Source of the DNA: Candidatus Merdivicinus excrementipullorum
GTDB taxonomy: Bacteria > Bacillota > Clostridia > Oscillospirales > Ruminococcaceae
DNA length: 64,000 nucleotides
Direction: 5' to 3'
Assembly (NCBI GenBank): GCA_018716725.1
Contig: DVJP01000082.1
Location: 1 to 64,000, forward strand
The notes under the pieces are model-generated. The model had not been told where the DNA came from. It did not search any database and saw only the letters and a program-made list of their open reading frames with translations. A program made the position numbers and the translations under genes. This document shows positions 27,201-35,492 of this stretch, in pieces. Within the stretch, counting starts at the first letter, position 1; each line of letters starts with the position of its first letter.

Positions 27201-28010
27201 ATGGCGGGATTTTTCGCAAAAGAAAAGGTTATCAATAAAGTCGTTTTAATCCCCGTTGAGAAAATCACACCCAATCCGGCCCAGCCCAGGCAGGATTTTA
27301 ACAGCGAAGATTTGGCGGAACTGGCAGAAAGTATCCGGGAAAACGGCGTTTTGCAGCCCATTACAGTGCGGAGGACTGCTGCGGGGTACGAACTGATTTC
27401 TGGAGAAAGAAGGCTGCGGGCATCTCAAATTGCGGAAAAATCGCAAATTCCGGCGGTGATTTTGGATTCAACCAGCCGGGAATCTGCAATTTTTGCAATT
27501 TTGGAAAACATTCAGCGAAAAGACCTGAACATTTTTGAGGAAGCAAAGGCGTTGCAGCTTTTAATCCACGAATGGGGCGTAACCCAGGAAGAAGCGGCCA
27601 AAAAGCTGGGAAAAGCTCAGTCTACAATTGCCAATAAACTGCGGCTGTTGTTTTTGACCAGTGAGGAACAGCGGATTATTTTGGACAACGGCTTGACGGA
27701 ACGTCATGCGCGGGCGCTGCTGGCCTGCCCGGACCCCGGAAAACGCATGGAAATTCTGCGTCAGGCAGTTGCACAGAAAATGAATGTTGCCCAGCTGGAG
27801 GAGTACATTGCCAAATCCAGCGTACAGAAAAATGAACCCAGCAAAAAACGGATTATCATTGTAAAGGATGTGCGCATATTTTTAAATACTATCAATAAAG
27901 CCATTGACACCATGAAAAACGCAGGGATTCCGGCGGAAGCTGTTAAAAAAGAGGAAGATGGCTGCATTGAATACCTAGTGCGGATTCCGGTAGAGCACCG
28001 CCAAGCTTAA
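27201..28010 (+). CDS. noc: Nucleoid occlusion protein Noc (ParB family)
   Basis: A 269-residue ParB-like protein in the usual noc place after rsmG. The N-terminal CTPase domain has IPVEKITPNPAQPRQDF, the arginine patch GERRLRASQ and ENIQRKDLNIFEEA; the helix-turn-helix is TQEEAAKKLGKAQSTIANKL (about residues 129-148). In Bacillus, Noc binds its own sites and keeps the division septum away from the nucleoid. It begins with the short MAGFFAKEK membrane-targeting-like helix seen in Noc. RBS GGAGG, 7 bases. Confidence 0.93.
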   Translation: MAGFFAKEKVINKVVLIPVEKITPNPAQPRQDFNSEDLAELAESIRENGVLQPITVRRTAAGYELISGERRLRASQIAEKSQIPAVILDSTSRESAIFAILENIQRKDLNIFEEAKALQLLIHEWGVTQEEAAKKLGKAQSTIANKLRLLFLTSEEQRIILDNGLTERHARALLACPDPGKRMEILRQAVAQKMNVAQLEEYIAKSSVQKNEPSKKRIIIVKDVRIFLNTINKAIDTMKNAGIPAEAVKKEEDGCIEYLVRIPVEHRQA

Positions 28011-28023
28011 AAATAAGACAGGA

Positions 28024-28039
28024 TGTTCCACGTGAAACA
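28024..28039 (+). other. parS site 1 between noc and parA
   Basis: TGTTCCACGTGAAACA, a 16-base ParB site directly after the noc stop codon. It is the exact reverse complement of the site at 28061-28076, so the two lie head to head with 21 bases between them. Confidence 0.95.
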
Positions 28040-28060
28040 GAAATTCGGCAAAATTTTCTA

Positions 28061-28076
28061 TGTTTCACGTGGAACA
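28061..28076 (+). other. parS site 2 between noc and parA
   Basis: TGTTTCACGTGGAACA, the same 16-mer as the site in mnmG. It lies about 40 bases upstream of the parA -10 box, so ParB spreading could influence parA transcription. Confidence 0.95.
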
Positions 28077-28111
28077 ATTTGTAAAATCCCCTTTTATTTC
28101 CGGGAAAATTG

Positions 28112-28120
28112 TGTTATAAT
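28112..28120 (+). promoter_or_regulatory. Extended -10 promoter of parA-parB
   Basis: TGTTATAAT gives a TG-extended perfect TATAAT at 28115-28120; the -35 region (TTTTAT, 28092-28097) is poor. An odd-length palindrome ATTTCCGGGAAA at 28097-28108, close to the Noc-binding consensus, occupies the spacer. Confidence 0.6.
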
Positions 28121-28196
28121 AGAAACAGCAATCACAGATCCGGAAATACAGCGCCTGGGAAAACTCTTGGCGTGGAAATACTGTCGGGGGGATTTC

Positions 28197-28964
28197 ATGG
28201 GTAAAATTATCGCTGTGGCCAATCAGAAGGGCGGCGTTGGAAAAACCACTACTGCAGTGAATTTGGCCGCCTGTCTGGGGGCAAAAAAGAAAAACATATT
28301 ATTGGTGGACATCGATCCCCAGGGAAACGCCACCAGCGGGCTGGGAATTTCTAAAAAAAACGTGGGGCATGCTACCTCCTATGACCTGCTGATTGGCGAC
28401 GCCAAAGCGGAAGAAGTGGTGATCCACACAGAATTTCGCGGCGTAGACCTCATCCCTTCCAGTATTCAGCTGGCAGGTGCGGAAGTGGAACTGGTGGAGA
28501 TGGAAAACCGCATTATTCGGCTGAAAACCGCCCTCTGTCCCCTGCGGGAACGGTACGATTTTATTTTGATTGACTGCCCTCCCTCACTGGGTCTGATTAC
28601 GCTGAACGCCTTTACGGCGGTGGACAGCGTGTTCATTCCCATTCAGTGCGAATATTACGCATTAGAGGGCCTTTCCCAGCTGATGGCCACTGTGCGGCAG
28701 GTGAAAAAGCTGTACAACCCTTCCATTGAGGTGGAGGGCGTTCTGCTGACGATGTACGACGGGCGGCTGAACCTGACCACTCAGGTTGTGGCCGAGGTGA
28801 AGAAATATTTTGATGGAAAGGTCTACCGCACAACAATCCCGAGAAATGTGCGGCTTTCCGAGGCTCCCAGCTATGGGCTGCCGGTGTTTTATTACGATAA
28901 ATGGTCTCGCGGCTCCTTGGCCTACCAGGAAGTGGCCAAGGAACTGATTAAAGCAAATTCCTAA
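28197..28964 (+). CDS. parA: Chromosome segregation ATPase ParA (Soj)
   Basis: A 255-residue deviant Walker ATPase that moves origins with ParB and regulates DnaA. The Walker A motif NQKGGVGKTTTAVNLAACLG starts at residue 9, and DCPPSLG is Walker B. The start at 28197 (ATG with a GGGGGG ribosome site) gives the family N-terminus MGKIIAVANQKGG; the longer open frame from 28023 runs through the parS sites and is not expected to be translated. Confidence 0.97.
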   Translation: MGKIIAVANQKGGVGKTTTAVNLAACLGAKKKNILLVDIDPQGNATSGLGISKKNVGHATSYDLLIGDAKAEEVVIHTEFRGVDLIPSSIQLAGAEVELVEMENRIIRLKTALCPLRERYDFILIDCPPSLGLITLNAFTAVDSVFIPIQCEYYALEGLSQLMATVRQVKKLYNPSIEVEGVLLTMYDGRLNLTTQVVAEVKKYFDGKVYRTTIPRNVRLSEAPSYGLPVFYYDKWSRGSLAYQEVAKELIKANS

Positions 28965-28985
28965 CAGACAGAAAGGAAGGAAATC

Positions 28986-29858
28986 ATGGCAAAGAAACCA
29001 GGCGGCCTGGGAAAAGGGCTGGATGCTCTTTTTTTGGATAATGATACCGATCCTTCCAGCGAAGGCGGCGTCATGCTCCGGCTGACGGACATTGAGCCTA
29101 ATAAAAACCAGCCCCGGAAAGAGTTTGACGAGCAGGCCCTTTCAGAATTGGCGGATTCTATCCGGGAACACGGCATCATCCAGCCTCTTCTGGTGCGGCG
29201 GCTGGAAACCGGCGGTTATCAGCTGGTGGCCGGCGAACGGCGCTGGCGGGCCGCCCGGATGGTGGGGCTGGCGGAAGTCCCGGCGGTTATCAAGGAGTTA
29301 AGCGAAGTTCAGGTCATGGAAATGGCCTTGATTGAGAACTTGCAACGTGAGGACTTAAATCCATTGGAAGAAGCCAACGGCTATAAGGAACTGATGAACG
29401 CCTGCAACCTGACCCAGGAGCAGGTGGCCAAACGGGTGGGAAAATCCCGGTCCGCTGTGGCCAATTCCCTGCGGCTTTTGAACCTTCCCCAGGAAATCCG
29501 TCCCTTTGTGGTGCAAGGCTCTTTAAGCGCCGGACACGCCAAAGCATTGCTGGGAATTGAAGACCGGGCGGAAATGCTGAAACTGGCCCGGGAAGCGGCG
29601 GAAAAGGGACTTTCTGTCCGGGAAACCGAGAAAAAAGCCGCAAAACTGCGGGAAACGGCGGATTCCGGCGAAAATTCCACTGGGATGACTTCTGCTGCCC
29701 AAGATCCTTTCTATCAGGAAACGGAGCTTGCCCTCAGCGGCGAATTGGGCCGCAGGATAAAAGTCCGCGTCGACGCCAAAGGCGGCGGCACTTTGGAGAT
29801 TTCCTTTTATGATAAAGAAGATTTAAGCGCTCTCGCCATGCGGTTTGAAGAAAAATAG
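28986..29858 (+). CDS. parB: Chromosome partitioning protein ParB (Spo0J)
   Basis: A 290-residue CTP-dependent clamp that loads at parS and recruits SMC. It contains DIEPNKNQPRKEFDEQAL, the arginine-rich GERRWRAARM (about residues 80-89), ENLQREDLNPLEEA and the helix-turn-helix TQEQVAKRVGKSRSAVANSL. The N-terminus KKPGGLGKGLDALF is the ParA-stimulating peptide. It lies 21 bases after parA. Confidence 0.97.
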   Translation: MAKKPGGLGKGLDALFLDNDTDPSSEGGVMLRLTDIEPNKNQPRKEFDEQALSELADSIREHGIIQPLLVRRLETGGYQLVAGERRWRAARMVGLAEVPAVIKELSEVQVMEMALIENLQREDLNPLEEANGYKELMNACNLTQEQVAKRVGKSRSAVANSLRLLNLPQEIRPFVVQGSLSAGHAKALLGIEDRAEMLKLAREAAEKGLSVRETEKKAAKLRETADSGENSTGMTSAAQDPFYQETELALSGELGRRIKVRVDAKGGGTLEISFYDKEDLSALAMRFEEK

Positions 29859-29879
29859 CACGAAAGGAATGTTAATTTC

Positions 29880-31166
29880 ATGATAGACATTAAATTTTTG
29901 CGCAATAATCCGGAAATTGTCAAGGAAAACATCCGGAAAAAATTCCAGGACCGGAAACTCCCTCTGGTGGACGAGGTCATTGAGCTGGACAAGCAGAGCC
30001 GCGCCGCCCAGCAGGAAGCCGGCGAACTGCGGGCGTCCCGGAATAAGATTTCCAAAAGCATTGGCGCCCTCATGGCCCAGGGCAAAAAGGAAGAAGCCGA
30101 GGAAATGAAGAAAAAGGTAGCGGAACAGGCCGACCGCCTGGCAGAGCTGGAAAAGCTGGAGGCGGAACTTCAGGAAAAGGTCACCAAAATCATGATGGTC
30201 ATTCCCAATATCATCGACCCCAGCGTGCCCATTGGCAAGGACGACAGCGAAAACGTGGAAGTCCAGAAATATGGCGAGCCGGTAGTGCCGGATTTTGAAA
30301 TCCCCTACCACACCGATATTATGGAGCGCTTCAACGGCATCGACCTGGACAGCGCCCGGAAGGTTGCCGGCAATGGTTTCTACTATTTAATGGGAGATAT
30401 CGCCCGGCTTCATTCCGCCGTCATCTCTTATGCCCGGGACTTTATGATTGACCGGGGCTTCACCTACTGCGTCCCTCCCTTCATGATCCGCAGCAATGTG
30501 GTCACCGGCGTTATGAGCTTTGACGAAATGGACGCCATGATGTACAAAATCGAAGGCGAGGACCTTTACCTCATCGGCACCAGCGAACACTCCATGATCG
30601 GCAAATTCATCGACACCATTTTGGATGAAAGCGCCCTCCCCCAGACCCTGACCAGCTATTCCCCCTGCTTCCGCAAGGAAAAAGGCGCTCACGGCCTGGA
30701 AGAACGGGGCGTTTACCGCATCCACCAGTTTGAAAAGCAGGAAATGATCGTAGTCTGCAAGCCGGAAGACAGCAAAATGTGGTTTGACAAGCTTTGGCAG
30801 AACACCGTGGACCTGTTCCGTTCCATGGACATCCCGGTCCGGACCCTGGAGTGCTGCTCCGGCGACCTGGCCGACCTGAAGGTGAAATCCGTTGACGTGG
30901 AGGCCTGGTCCCCCCGTCAGAAGAAATATTTCGAGGTAGGCAGCTGCTCCAATCTGGGAGACGCCCAGGCCCGCCGCCTGAAGATCCGGGTCAACGGCGA
31001 AAACGGCAAATATTTTGCCCATACCCTCAATAACACCGTGGTTGCGCCGCCCCGTATGCTTATTGCGTTCCTGGAAAACAACTTAAACGCCGACGGCAGC
31101 GTCAACATTCCCGCTGCCTTGCGGCCTTACATGGGCGGCAAGGAAAAATTAATTCCTGTCAAATAA
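29880..31166 (+). CDS. serS: Seryl-tRNA synthetase
   Basis: A 428-residue class II synthetase that charges tRNA-Ser. An N-terminal coiled-coil arm covers about residues 25-110 (Glu/Lys-rich), and the catalytic core has motif 2 FRKEKGAHGLEERGVYRIHQF and motif 3 NTVVAPPRMLIAFLE. It follows parB by 21 bases, so no room exists for a T-box. AAAGGA lies 11 bases before the ATG. Confidence 0.97.
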   Translation: MIDIKFLRNNPEIVKENIRKKFQDRKLPLVDEVIELDKQSRAAQQEAGELRASRNKISKSIGALMAQGKKEEAEEMKKKVAEQADRLAELEKLEAELQEKVTKIMMVIPNIIDPSVPIGKDDSENVEVQKYGEPVVPDFEIPYHTDIMERFNGIDLDSARKVAGNGFYYLMGDIARLHSAVISYARDFMIDRGFTYCVPPFMIRSNVVTGVMSFDEMDAMMYKIEGEDLYLIGTSEHSMIGKFIDTILDESALPQTLTSYSPCFRKEKGAHGLEERGVYRIHQFEKQEMIVVCKPEDSKMWFDKLWQNTVDLFRSMDIPVRTLECCSGDLADLKVKSVDVEAWSPRQKKYFEVGSCSNLGDAQARRLKIRVNGENGKYFAHTLNNTVVAPPRMLIAFLENNLNADGSVNIPAALRPYMGGKEKLIPVK

Positions 31167-31204
31167 GACTGAGATTTTAAGACTTGTTTTGGAAGGTGAT
31201 TCCC

Positions 31205-31936
31205 TTGGAACAGATTTTTCGCCGGGAAGCAGAGGTCCATTTTTACGACTGCGACCCCCAGAGCCGGATGAAGGTTTCCGCGGCCAACAAGCTGCTGGCC
31301 GATATGGCGGACGCCCATTACGCCGCACGGGGCATGGACCACAAATGGCTTTGGGAGCACGGGTTTGTGTTTCTGGTGTCCAAGGCGAGCATCCGGTTTG
31401 ACCGCCTTCCCCGCCCCCGTGAAATCCTCACGGCGGACACCTGGGAACGCGGGGTCAAGGGAGCGTCCTTCCTCCGGGATTTTGAAATCCGGGACGCAGA
31501 AGAAAACCGGGTCATGACCGCCAGCACTACTTGGATGCTGGTGAACCCGGAAAGCTGGCAAGTTCTGCGGCCGTCGGAATTTCCCAACGCCCAGCCTACT
31601 GGAATTGAGGCAGACTGCCCCCAGTGCCGCCGCTTGAAAATGACGGAGGGTGTCCCTGTCGGCCAACGCCAGGTGCGGTATTCCGACCTGGACGCCAACG
31701 GGCACATTTACAACGCTGTTTATGCGGATATTGCCGTGGACGCTTTGCCGGAGAAGTTCCAGCGGACGCCCCTTTCCACCTATCAAATCAACTTTATCCA
31801 TCAAGCTGTGCTGGGGGATACTATTTCCCTTTGGATGCAGCAAATCAATGATTATACCGTAGTCATAAAAGGCGTAGTTGGGGATCATGACTGCTTTTTA
31901 TGCGAATTTGGATATCGTCCCAGCGAGGGCGAGTAA
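31205..31936 (+). CDS. Acyl-ACP thioesterase (FatA/FatB type)
   Basis: A 243-residue double hot-dog enzyme that would hydrolyse fatty acyl-ACP and release free fatty acid. The second hot-dog has SDLDANGHIYNAVYAD, which carries the D-x-N-x-H-x-x-N catalytic pattern. The first has EVHFYDCDPQSRMKVSAANK. I chose TTG at 31205 because AAGGTG lies 6 bases upstream and the protein then begins EQIFRREAEV as usual; an upstream TTG at 31184 is also open. The unit ends at a strong terminator. Confidence 0.92.
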   Translation: MEQIFRREAEVHFYDCDPQSRMKVSAANKLLADMADAHYAARGMDHKWLWEHGFVFLVSKASIRFDRLPRPREILTADTWERGVKGASFLRDFEIRDAEENRVMTASTTWMLVNPESWQVLRPSEFPNAQPTGIEADCPQCRRLKMTEGVPVGQRQVRYSDLDANGHIYNAVYADIAVDALPEKFQRTPLSTYQINFIHQAVLGDTISLWMQQINDYTVVIKGVVGDHDCFLCEFGYRPSEGE

Positions 31937-31947
31937 AATGTCATGGG

Positions 31948-31987
31948 AAACGCCGTCCGGAGTATCTTCCGGGCGGCGTTTGTTCTT
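31948..31987 (+). terminator. Intrinsic terminator after the thioesterase
   Basis: AAACGCCG-CCGG and CCGG-CGGCGTTT form a long stem with one internal mismatch, followed by TGTTCTT. It ends the serS/thioesterase unit. Confidence 0.85.
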
Positions 31988-32056
31988 GTAAATTACCCAA
32001 CAGATCGCTCTCTTTTTGTCAAAATACAAAACATTCTGTGAAAAAAATGAATAATA

Positions 32057-32085
32057 TTGATAATAATAGGAATTCGTGGTATACT
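32057..32085 (+). promoter_or_regulatory. Promoter of the secreted metallophosphoesterase
   Basis: TTGATA (32057-32062), 17 bases, TATACT (32080-32085), about 28 bases before the AGGAGG of the gene. Confidence 0.85.
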
Positions 32086-32119
32086 ATATATAATTGCAGG
32101 TTTTTAGGAGGTGTAACTC

Positions 32120-33976
32120 TTGCGCGCAATCCCAAAAATTCAGATAAAGAAGCTGGGCGCGGCAATCTTGCTTATTCTTTGGATAGGCTTGACAGTTTTG
32201 CCTGTATTGGCCGGAGAAACCACGTCTTTTTCTATGGAACAGACTGTACTGCCGGAAGGAAGTCCATGTGTCGTCCAGTATGAGCAGGCTGAGGATAATG
32301 CCTGGGTCGGCATATATCCTCAAGGACAGGTTTCTGAAGATTCCCTGCTGTTCCGTGATGATATTTCACAGGGAGACGGCACTGCTCAAATCGCTGCGGA
32401 TCTTTCTGCTGGCCGGTATTCTATGGTGTTTTATGCGGATGGCAAGAAGGAAACCACTCAGGTAGATTTTGAAGTGACAGGAGAAAAGTTTTACGCTTGC
32501 CGCCGGAAGGTGGTGCAAGGAAGCGATACCGCCTTCTTTTTTGCGGAAACGTCTACGACAGAAAGCTGGATTGGCGTTTATCCGGCGGATGCCGTGCCCC
32601 AGGAAAGCGAAAGCCTGGTTTGGGGATATCTTGCCGCTGATATGAATACGGTGGCTGCATCTGCTTTAGATGACGGACCTATGGAATTTACGGAACTTCC
32701 CATTGGAGACTATACGGCTTATTATTTCTCCAGCGGAGATTATTCATCTCAGATTGGCCAATTTGAGTTTTCAGTGACAGAACCGGAACCGGATGAGCCG
32801 GTTTATTATATCCGTGCTGAAAATGCGCAGCCTGGAACTGCTGCGGGGAAAATTATTTTTAACACCAAACGGTACAAATTTGACCAATATTACTATTTGT
32901 ACTGGGGCCAAGAAGATGGAATCCTGAAAGGGTACACTCCGTTAGGGCAAGTGGATTTGCAGGAAACCCGTCACTTTACTATCAGCAATAATCTGGAAGC
33001 GCCGGAGGGTGCGGACCGGATATATGTTTTTGCGGGATCAGCGGATGAGGCGGATTTGGACGCGGAGCCTTTTGTCCTGACCATGCCGGAAGGAATCCGA
33101 GGGGAGGAGGAGATCCTGCGGGCAGCTTTTGCCATAGTTTCAGATATCCATATAACAGAACATTCCTTTTATTCATATAATAAACGTTATAAAACGGTGC
33201 TGCGGGATATCCGGCAGAATATGAAAGATGCAAGCGTGCTCTTGAATTTAGGGGATGTGACCAATAACGGTAAGGAAAAAGAATATCAACAGCTGGAAAA
33301 GCTGATGGAAGTTTATCAGTACGACCTGCCGGATATATATTACATCATGGGCAACCATGATTACGCCCTGAATAAGTTTGACCCGGAACAGCAGCAGGAG
33401 CTGTTTTTGGAGTATACCGGCATGCCGGATATTTATTACAGCTTTGAGAGCCAGGGATACGCCTTTATTTGCCTAAGCTCCGAGGGACGCCCCAAGGGGA
33501 CGGAGCTGAACACTGTGGAGGCCTATCTTTCAGAGGATCAGCTGGATTGGCTGGAGGAAGAGCTGAAAAAAGCGGCGGGCCAAAATCCCAGCCAGCCTAT
33601 TTTCGTCTTTCTGCATCAGCCATTGGAAGATACTGTGGCCTTAAGCGAAGAATCATCCATTATCCCCAACGATCAGCTGCGGGAAATTTTGGATCAATAT
33701 CCCCAAGTAGTTTTCTTCTCCGGCCACACCCACTGCCCCATGGACGCGTCGGGCGTTGTTTATGACGGCATGGGGAACGGCGCCAGCATGGTGCACGCCG
33801 GCTGCACCAGCCAGCTTTGGGATATGGAAGAAGACACTTACGCGGATGTTGATTCAGTGGACAGCCAAGGATGTCTCGTCGAGGTGTACGATAGTTACAT
33901 TCGTATCCGCGGCCGGAATTTTACCACCCAGGAGTGGATGGGTTCCGCAGAGTATATCTTATATACAAATCGTTGA
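32120..33976 (+). CDS. Secreted calcineurin-like metallophosphoesterase with repeated N-terminal domains
   Basis: A 618-residue protein with a signal peptide (about residues 1-31, hydrophobic LGAAILLILWIGLTVLPVLA). Residues about 35-215 contain two related beta-type units, each with a W-[VI]-G-[IV]-YP block (AWVGIYP and SWIGVYP), and a third, weaker unit follows. The catalytic domain from about residue 335 shows SDIHITEHS, GDVTNNG, GNHDYALN and SGHTHCPM, the metal ligands of this superfamily. It should act outside the cell, possibly on phosphoesters or nucleotides. Start is TTG, 8 bases after AGGAGG. No lipobox, so it is probably released or wall-associated. Confidence 0.9.
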   Translation: MRAIPKIQIKKLGAAILLILWIGLTVLPVLAGETTSFSMEQTVLPEGSPCVVQYEQAEDNAWVGIYPQGQVSEDSLLFRDDISQGDGTAQIAADLSAGRYSMVFYADGKKETTQVDFEVTGEKFYACRRKVVQGSDTAFFFAETSTTESWIGVYPADAVPQESESLVWGYLAADMNTVAASALDDGPMEFTELPIGDYTAYYFSSGDYSSQIGQFEFSVTEPEPDEPVYYIRAENAQPGTAAGKIIFNTKRYKFDQYYYLYWGQEDGILKGYTPLGQVDLQETRHFTISNNLEAPEGADRIYVFAGSADEADLDAEPFVLTMPEGIRGEEEILRAAFAIVSDIHITEHSFYSYNKRYKTVLRDIRQNMKDASVLLNLGDVTNNGKEKEYQQLEKLMEVYQYDLPDIYYIMGNHDYALNKFDPEQQQELFLEYTGMPDIYYSFESQGYAFICLSSEGRPKGTELNTVEAYLSEDQLDWLEEELKKAAGQNPSQPIFVFLHQPLEDTVALSEESSIIPNDQLREILDQYPQVVFFSGHTHCPMDASGVVYDGMGNGASMVHAGCTSQLWDMEEDTYADVDSVDSQGCLVEVYDSYIRIRGRNFTTQEWMGSAEYILYTNR

Positions 33977-34007
33977 AATCAAATAATATTATACGAATAA
34001 GATTAAA

Positions 34008-34037
34008 AAATCCCGCCTTTTCCAAAAGGGCGGGATT
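34008..34037 (+). terminator. Terminator-like hairpin after the metallophosphoesterase
   Basis: AAATCCCGCC-TTTT and AAAA-GGGCGGGATTT form a strong stem with a tiny loop. The T-run on the plus side is short (ATTTC), while the minus side has six T residues, so its strength on the plus strand is uncertain. Confidence 0.65.
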
Positions 34038-34297
34038 TCAGCATATATGGAACGCTCAACAGATATTTGGCGGCAGTTGAGAAAAGATGCACGAGTTTAA
34101 TCGACAAACAGTAAAAAGAAAAGAAATTAAACGGAATGTTTATAATATTCTGCTGATCCTGGCCCCCTATCAGAGTGAATTTCAGAGTATGAAACTCGAG
34201 AACTTACAGAATCGGAAAGCTGTCCATGTAATTTGCCATTTCCCTTAAGTCGTTGGACAGAACACCCCCGATGGAAAAATTTGCGGCAAATCGGAAA

Positions 34298-34318
34298 AGT
34301 GTTACCTTTTTGGACACT
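34298..34318. promoter_or_regulatory. TetR-type operator, copy 1 (upstream of radical-SAM-like gene)
   Basis: AGTGTTAC and GGACACT lie at the ends of a 21-base imperfect palindrome. The surrounding 26 bases (34295-34320) match the reverse complement of 36138-36163 at all but two positions. It lies about 100 bases before the start codon at 34419. Confidence 0.75.
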
Positions 34319-34418
34319 GGAAGGATTTTGTCCCTTTCTTTCTAAGGAAGAATGGGCTATCCTTATAGTATATGACAGATACTGGGCGTACAGATTTGCG
34401 AGAAAGGTGTTGTACCGC

Positions 34419-35429
34419 ATGAAAAACGATATTACAAGCGTGCTGGTGGAGTCTGCCATCCGCCGCACATTAAAAAATATCCAGGAATCCCCGGAACGGG
34501 CCACCCGCAACCTTATTGACTTAGGGCTACAGTTTTCTGACGGCCGGTTCCAGACCAGGCTTTTGTCCCAGGCCCAGAGGATGCTGCAAAATCAGGACAG
34601 CGCCTATTACGAACTGGTGAAAAATACCGTGGAAACGGTGGACCACGATATCCTTGCGTCCTTTGGACTGAACTTAGGGTACAACAGCTGCACCAAAGGC
34701 GCCCGCCTGATCCGGGAAATTGAGGGAGAAAAAGGCTTTAACATCCCCTGGGCGCTGAATTTGATGCTGAATGAGGAAAAGCTGGAGAAAGAGCCGGATT
34801 TTTACCCTTCCGTGCTGCGCCAGGGGACGGCCCTGGGCATTTACACCTACCTGCTGTTTTTGGAGGAAAACCCGGAAAAGGTTCTCCCCATGGTCAAACG
34901 GGAGCCGGACTGCGCCTTTATCCTGTTCCTCCGCGGGAAACAGGTCGGCGGCGTTTTCTTGGAACAAATGAAATCCGTCAAAAACGCCATGGTTTCCGTT
35001 TACGCCGATGAGGAGATGGAGGAGGCCTGCCGGAAGCTCCGGGACGCCCGGCTTCTTTATTCGGCGCACCAAAGGTATACCGGCGGAGACAGGGAGAAGA
35101 TTGTCAGCGGCCAGTGGCTTCAATCCATCCTCCCCTGCCGCCCGGCCTTTGCTTTTCTCCGGGCAGGATTTGACTGTCCCGCCCAAATACAGCGGGAAAT
35201 TTACCAGTATGTGACAGAGGTGCGGGACGGGCAGCAGTTCCCGGTAATGCTCATGGATGTAAAGCAGGACTCCCTGCACATTGACCAGGTGATTTCCGAT
35301 GGAGAATGCCTGGCCGGCTTTGAGGCGGACGGCAGCCTGCGTACCCATGAAAGCGTAAAGCGGGACCCGCGTTACAATATTTTTTACCGCCCGCTGGAGG
35401 AGATCTTAAGGGGGGCTTCCATAAGGTAA
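34419..35429 (+). CDS. Radical-SAM-like protein lacking the iron-sulfur cysteines; function unknown
   Basis: A 336-residue protein. LGYNSCTKGARLIREIE and FNIPWALNL (about residues 85-115), RQGTALGIYTYLLFLEEN (about 132-149) and a C-terminal DGECLAGFEADGSLRTHES resemble, block by block, radical-SAM proteins of Clostridia with a B12/SPASM-like tail, as I recall them. In those the CxxxCxxC motif follows the IPW strand; here that place reads MLNEEKLEKE with no cysteine, so a 4Fe-4S cluster is unlikely. Start at 34419 has AAAGGTG 10 bases upstream; a longer open frame from 34233 lacks a site and would overlap the operator. It converges with the TetR gene. Confidence 0.6.
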   Translation: MKNDITSVLVESAIRRTLKNIQESPERATRNLIDLGLQFSDGRFQTRLLSQAQRMLQNQDSAYYELVKNTVETVDHDILASFGLNLGYNSCTKGARLIREIEGEKGFNIPWALNLMLNEEKLEKEPDFYPSVLRQGTALGIYTYLLFLEENPEKVLPMVKREPDCAFILFLRGKQVGGVFLEQMKSVKNAMVSVYADEEMEEACRKLRDARLLYSAHQRYTGGDREKIVSGQWLQSILPCRPAFAFLRAGFDCPAQIQREIYQYVTEVRDGQQFPVMLMDVKQDSLHIDQVISDGECLAGFEADGSLRTHESVKRDPRYNIFYRPLEEILRGASIR

Positions 35430-35440
35430 AATCTGCCAAA

Positions 35441-35478
35441 GGAAAAACGCCGCCCTATTTAAAGAGACGGCGTTTTCC
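35441..35478. terminator. Bidirectional terminator between the radical-SAM-like gene and the TetR gene
   Basis: GGAAAAACGCCG pairs with CGGCGTTTTCC around a 15-base loop; T-rich arms serve both directions between the two convergent genes. Confidence 0.85.
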
Positions 35479-35492
35479 AATACGTTGTATTA

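Larger units (their letters stand above)
33977..34418. other. Non-coding stretch before the radical-SAM-like gene
   Basis: A 442-base gap. It holds a hairpin at 34008-34037, then sequence with no recognisable gene, and a TetR-type operator at 34298-34318. TATAGT at 34364-34369 could be a -10 box for the gene at 34419, but there is no good -35. Several bases around 34200-34260 read as open frame in phase with that gene but lack a ribosome site. Confidence 0.5.

Noticed and set aside
28023-28196. N-terminal extension of parA from an upstream ATG
   Set aside because: It would translate through both parS sites and lies upstream of the promoter -10 box; the ATG at 28197 has a ribosome site and the family N-terminus.
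29859-29879. T-box riboswitch before serS
   Set aside because: Only 21 bases separate parB and serS, too few for a T-box.
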